A stretch of 7,385 nucleotides of DNA from Rhodobacterales bacterium UBA3077 (GTDB lineage Bacteria > Pseudomonadota > Alphaproteobacteria > Rhodobacterales > Rhodobacteraceae), in NCBI GenBank assembly GCA_002366685.1, contig DFBP01000039.1, forward strand, positions 3,576 through 10,960, given 5' to 3'. Of the stretch, positions 4,604 to 7,385 are shown one piece after another. Position 1 is the first letter of the stretch; the number at the start of each line of letters is the position of its first letter. Both the position numbers and the translations under genes were made by a program. Below the pieces are notes generated by a model that was given only the letters and a program-made list of their open reading frames with translations, was not told the DNA's origin and did not search any database.

Positions 4604-5854
4604 TTATTTTCCTAGGGTTTCCCCTAGGTCGTAACCCAAGCGCGTGGCTCGCTGTACAAGTTGGGCCGTGGTTCCGGCCCGCGTTTTTTGCAACAAATTG
4701 GCACGGTGATACTCAATCGTCTTAAGGCTGACCCCCAGCTTTGCTGCAATTTCTTTTGAGGCACAGCCTTCGCAAATGAGCGCCAGCACTTGACGCTCCC
4801 GCTTGGTGAGTCGCTCGAACTGTTCTTTTTCTTTAACGTCTGCCGGTTCAATTACTGGCACTTCAGACTCGGCGACATTCACTTGTTCGGTTCGCGGACT
4901 CCGCCATATTTGAAACCCGAGCAAAGCAACAATAAGCAAAAGGGCTGGCAAGAAATACCACCATGTTTCCGTGGGTTCAGGCTCGTCTCGGGTCGTATAC
5001 CCGCCAAGCAATACCCGCACACCTTCATACGAAAGCGGCGCCGACCATAAATCGAGCAGGCCAAACTCGGCACCCTTTTGCTGCGTGGCCAGCAGAGCCA
5101 GAGCCACCGATTCGCGCAGGTTTTTTTCCAGCCCCGGAACCGCCAAAAAGGGCCATTCCGGCACCAATTGCCCACTAACCATATAAGGAAAGTCCATTTG
5201 ACTATTGCTATGCAGCACCACAAAGTCATCCAGTGCCAGCGTTCCTTCCGCCGCGAGCTTTTCTAAAAGTCCGCCACGAATAACGCCGGCATCCACCTCA
5301 CCGGTGAGTACAGCATTGATAATTTCATCATGAGGAAATCCCATAAAGCGCAAGTTCAGGTCTTCAAACGGGTCAATGCCTTGCGCTGAAAGGGCCACCC
5401 AAGCCAATTGAAACCCGCCAAAAGCATCCGGGCTTACGGCGGCCATGTCTTTGCCATGTAAATCATCCAGAGTCAGAATCCCGCTATCGGACCGCGCAAT
5501 AATGGCATTGCCAAATCGCATTAATCCGCCTTGTTTTTCACGGGTTGCCAGCGGGCTCAGGTTGAACTCCGCGGCAAGTGACACATAATGCCCCGGGTTG
5601 GTCACAAAAAATTGCAAGCGCCCTGACTGGATCTCCTCGGGCGCAGAGACCAGTGTCACAGGAACAATCTCGAAGGCCCATCCCTCAACCTGCGCCGTTA
5701 AATACCGCGCCAGCGGGTTCCATTCAGCTACCGTTGTCTCGGCACCTCGAAAAGCCAATACGCCGATATTGGCAACTCTCTCTTGCGCGGCAGCCGTGCT
5801 TGATACGAGAATCATCCCGATCAAACCCGCCAATATTTGCAAAACCTTCCCCAT
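4604..5854 (-). CDS. Membrane-anchored one-component regulator: periplasmic PhnD/TtrS-like sensor fused to LuxR HTH
   Basis: A 416-residue fusion that joins a periplasmic binding domain directly to a DNA-binding domain, with no kinase or receiver between them. Residues 1-23 are a signal peptide (hydrophobic core, STAAA before QE). Residues about 27-285 form a PhnD-type binding domain, with NIGVLAFRGAETTVAEWNPLARYL, FFVTNPGHYV (82-91), DLHGKDMAAVSPDAFGGFQLAW and AVLTGEVDAGVIRGG. These resemble the sensor domain of the TtrS tetrathionate kinase and related sensors. WWYFLPALLLIVALLGFQIW (298-317) is a single transmembrane helix, so the N-terminus is periplasmic and the C-terminus cytoplasmic. 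Residues 346-402 are a LuxR-type HTH (LTKRERQVLALICEG, SKEIAAKLGVSLKTIEYHR). An in-frame TAG 12 bases upstream of ATG 5854 fixes the start; its ribosome site is weak. The ligand is unknown; TtrS likeness and the DsrE-like neighbour suggest a sulfur oxyanion, though phosphonate-like ligands remain possible. Confidence 0.95.
   Translation of the reverse strand: MGKVLQILAGLIGMILVSSTAAAQERVANIGVLAFRGAETTVAEWNPLARYLTAQVEGWAFEIVPVTLVSAPEEIQSGRLQFFVTNPGHYVSLAAEFNLSPLATREKQGGLMRFGNAIIARSDSGILTLDDLHGKDMAAVSPDAFGGFQLAWVALSAQGIDPFEDLNLRFMGFPHDEIINAVLTGEVDAGVIRGGLLEKLAAEGTLALDDFVVLHSNSQMDFPYMVSGQLVPEWPFLAVPGLEKNLRESVALALLATQQKGAEFGLLDLWSAPLSYEGVRVLLGGYTTRDEPEPTETWWYFLPALLLIVALLGFQIWRSPRTEQVNVAESEVPVIEPADVKEKEQFERLTKRERQVLALICEGCASKEIAAKLGVSLKTIEYHRANLLQKTRAGTTAQLVQRATRLGYDLGETLGK
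4611..4628 (-). repeat. Perfect hairpin with GAAA loop at the regulator's last codons
   Basis: On the minus strand CCTAGGG-GAAA-CCCTAGG forms a 7-bp stem closed by a GNRA-type tetraloop. It spans the last codons of the regulator gene and ends 7 bases before the end of the stop codon. No T-run follows, so it is not a classical intrinsic terminator. It may protect the mRNA 3' end or attenuate transcription into the DsrE-like gene. Confidence 0.35.
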
Positions 5855-5908
5855 AGGTGAAGCCTAGCCCAACGCGTCGCGTCATACAAACGCGGCTTTC
5901 ATTCCCCC

Positions 5909-5945
5909 TTGGCCTTTTCATAAAAAGCGCCTATAGGAAGCGCTT
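5909..5945 (+). promoter_or_regulatory. Candidate promoter with overlapping inverted repeat, upstream of the phosphatase gene
   Basis: TTGGCC (5909-5914) and TATAGG (5932-5937) are 17 bases apart, each matching four of six consensus positions. The -10 lies inside an inverted repeat: AAGCGC (5925-5930), nine bases, GCGCTT (5940-5945), with the palindrome CCTATAGG at 5930-5937. A protein bound there would block the promoter, or the repeat could fold in the 5' end of the transcript. The 103-base divergent gap also contains the dyad ACGCG-T-CGCGT at 5872-5882, nearer the regulator gene. Confidence 0.35.
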
Positions 5946-5966
5946 ATTCCTGAACAGGTGATCCCG

Positions 5967-6755
5967 ATGTCTCAAGCCTCTGCCAATCTCAATCTGATGA
6001 TTAAAGCCGCGCGTGTTGCTGGTCGCAAACTGATTCGTGACTTTAACGAAGTCGAGAACCTTCAGGTTTCTACCAAGGGTCCCGGAGACTTTGTTTCAAA
6101 GGCGGATAAAATGGCCGAAGAAACCATTCGGGAAATCCTGATGGAAACGCGCCCGAATTACGGTTTTCTTGGCGAGGAGTTCCCCGAAGTTATCGGCAAA
6201 GACCCGACTCGCCGCTGGATCGTTGATCCGCTCGACGGGACCACCAACTTTCTGCACGGCTTGCCCCATTGGGCGGTATCCATCGCGCTGGAATTTAAGG
6301 GCGAGATTGTCGCCGCCATTGTGTACGACCCTATCAAAGACGAATTGTTTGCCGCCGAAAAAGGCGCGGGTGCCTGGGTGAATGACCGCCGTTTGCGGGT
6401 ATCTGGCCGCACCAATATGATTGAAACCATTTACGCCACCGGCCTGCCTTTTGGCGGGCGCCCCGACCTGCCCGAAACTCTTCAGGACCTTGGCCGCATT
6501 CTTCCGGTTTGTGCCGGTGTCCGCCGCTGGGGCGCCGCCGCGCTGGACCTCGCCTATGTCGCCGCTGGCCGTTATGATGGTTTTTGGGAGCGGAAACTGA
6601 ACGCGTGGGATATTGCAGCCGGTGTGCTTTTGGTGAAAGAAGCCGGGGGTCTGGTTGACGGCATCGAAGCCGGAACCAACCCGATCGAAACCGGTGAAAT
6701 CATTGCCGCGGCCGAGCCGATCTACGATCGTTTTTCAGCACTGGTGCGGGGCTAG
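5967..6755 (+). CDS. Inositol-1-monophosphatase family protein (SuhB-like)
   Basis: Mg2+-dependent, lithium-sensitive-type sugar phosphatase family, 262 residues from ATG 5967, a normal length. Metal and phosphate sites are visible: GEE at 69-71; WIVDPLDGTTNFLHGLPHW at 84-102 with D87, D90 and T92; and WDIAAG with D215. Members hydrolyse inositol-1-phosphate or related sugar phosphates, and bacterial SuhB also takes part in rRNA antitermination, so the in vivo role is open. ATG 5967 is preferred over GTG 5958 because AGGTGA (5956-5961) is well placed for it and family proteins usually begin close to the SANLNLMIKAAR segment. The gene diverges from the PhnD-LuxR regulator and converges on the GntR gene, sharing the CTAG tetranucleotide at the stop. 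The neighbours do not suggest a dedicated pathway. Confidence 0.95.
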   Translation: MSQASANLNLMIKAARVAGRKLIRDFNEVENLQVSTKGPGDFVSKADKMAEETIREILMETRPNYGFLGEEFPEVIGKDPTRRWIVDPLDGTTNFLHGLPHWAVSIALEFKGEIVAAIVYDPIKDELFAAEKGAGAWVNDRRLRVSGRTNMIETIYATGLPFGGRPDLPETLQDLGRILPVCAGVRRWGAAALDLAYVAAGRYDGFWERKLNAWDIAAGVLLVKEAGGLVDGIEAGTNPIETGEIIAAAEPIYDRFSALVRG

Positions 6756-7385
6756 GGCGCCGTAGGCTCCTCCACCAGCATCCGCAATCCGTTTAGAACG
6801 TCCTGCCTTACAGCCAATCGCAGGCTTGGTTCATCGCCAGCCCGCAACGCTGCTAAAATTTTTCGATGATTGATAGACGCGAGCTGCCGCTGCTTTTTCC
6901 CGTATAATTGCCGCATTGTCGGGCCTGATTGCAGCCAGACCGTCTCGATCATAGCTAGCATAGCCGGGGCTTGCGCGCGTAAATACAGGCTGCGGTGGAA
7001 CTCCAGATTCAATCTTACATAGCCCGCCGCATCATTCGCAATGATCGTCTGGTCTATTGTGTCGTTCAGGGCTTCCATCCGGTCGATCAGCACCGAATGC
7101 GCACGCGGCAAAGCGCGGCTGGCGAGTTCGGGTTCGATCAGGGCACGCAGGGCGGCCAGTTCTTCGATCCGGTCATTGGTCAATTCGGGGGTAGCTACCC
7201 GGCCCGATTGCGAAACGCTTAGGGCCCCTTCGGCGCACAAACGGCGCACGGCTTCGCGCACAGGTGTGATCGAAAACCCGAATTCGCCAGCAACACCGCG
7301 CAAAGTAAGCGCTTTGCCCGGCGGCATCGAGCCATTCATTATTTCACCGCGCAGGCGACGGTAAACCTGTTCATGGGCGGGCAAG
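6752..7385 (-). CDS. GntR-family (FadR/FCD subfamily) transcriptional regulator, 5' end outside the window
   Basis: DNA-binding regulator with an N-terminal winged helix (visible residues 4-66: HEQVYRRLRGEIMNGSMPPG, then TLRGVAGEFGFSITPVREAVRRL) and a C-terminal FCD ligand-binding domain (about 70-205: LAALRALIEPELASRA, NLEFHRSLY, NHRKILAALRAGD). 210 codons are visible; the frame is open to the edge and family members usually begin some residues further upstream, so the TTG at 7384 is probably internal. FCD domains often bind a metal through one acidic or amide residue and three histidines. Here the equivalents are N126, H130, H173 and, at the last position, D195 instead of histidine. Regulators of this subfamily commonly control amino-acid or organic-acid catabolism, but the controlled genes are not visible here. 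Confidence 0.94.
   Translation of the reverse strand, partial: LPAHEQVYRRLRGEIMNGSMPPGKALTLRGVAGEFGFSITPVREAVRRLCAEGALSVSQSGRVATPELTNDRIEELAALRALIEPELASRALPRAHSVLIDRMEALNDTIDQTIIANDAAGYVRLNLEFHRSLYLRAQAPAMLAMIETVWLQSGPTMRQLYGKKQRQLASINHRKILAALRAGDEPSLRLAVRQDVLNGLRMLVEEPTAP

Noticed and set aside
4879..5266. Several open frames on both strands inside the regulator gene
   Set aside because: They lack ribosome sites and recognisable domains, while the main frame carries signal peptide, sensor, membrane helix and HTH without interruption.

Overview
The window looks like a chromosomal segment of an alphaproteobacterium, most likely a Rhodobacterales/Roseobacter-type organism. The evidence is a heterotetrameric sarcosine oxidase operon, an EF-P and an SuhB-type phosphatase that closely match my memory of that order, moderate-to-high GC, and canonical Shine-Dalgarno starts. 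No mobile element, CRISPR array, tRNA or rRNA was seen.

Left part (1-2615, minus strand): soxB-soxD-soxA, read right to left, encode the beta, delta and alpha subunits of sarcosine oxidase. soxA runs off the left edge, so only its first 375 codons are present. Together the subunits demethylate sarcosine to glycine with release of hydrogen peroxide and transfer of the methyl carbon to tetrahydrofolate. A divergent intergenic region (2616-2774) holds a plausible sox promoter and short repeats.

Middle (2775-3904, plus strand): a small, very basic, helix-rich protein I do not recognise; a non-coding gap with a short orphan open stretch and a good sigma70-type promoter; then efp (elongation factor P). 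A perfect 9-bp hairpin lies between efp and the convergent gene to its right.

The most interesting part is 3948-5854 (minus strand). A membrane-anchored one-component regulator (signal peptide, periplasmic PhnD/TtrS-like sensor domain, one transmembrane helix, cytoplasmic LuxR-type HTH) lies upstream of a gene for an exported DsrE-like sulfur-family protein. Between them are a 22-bp near-perfect palindrome, a plausible operator, and a roughly 190-base leader with four potential hairpins. The DsrE-like gene has an intact ribosome binding site and signal peptide, but an in-frame TAA separates the signal peptide from an otherwise undamaged mature domain. I infer a local sense-and-respond module for a periplasmic sulfur compound, with its effector recently inactivated, read through, or affected by a base-call error.

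Right part (5967-7385): an inositol-monophosphatase-family gene (SuhB-like, plus strand) converges on a GntR/FCD-family regulator (minus strand, 5' end outside the window). Their stop codons share the same CTAG tetranucleotide.
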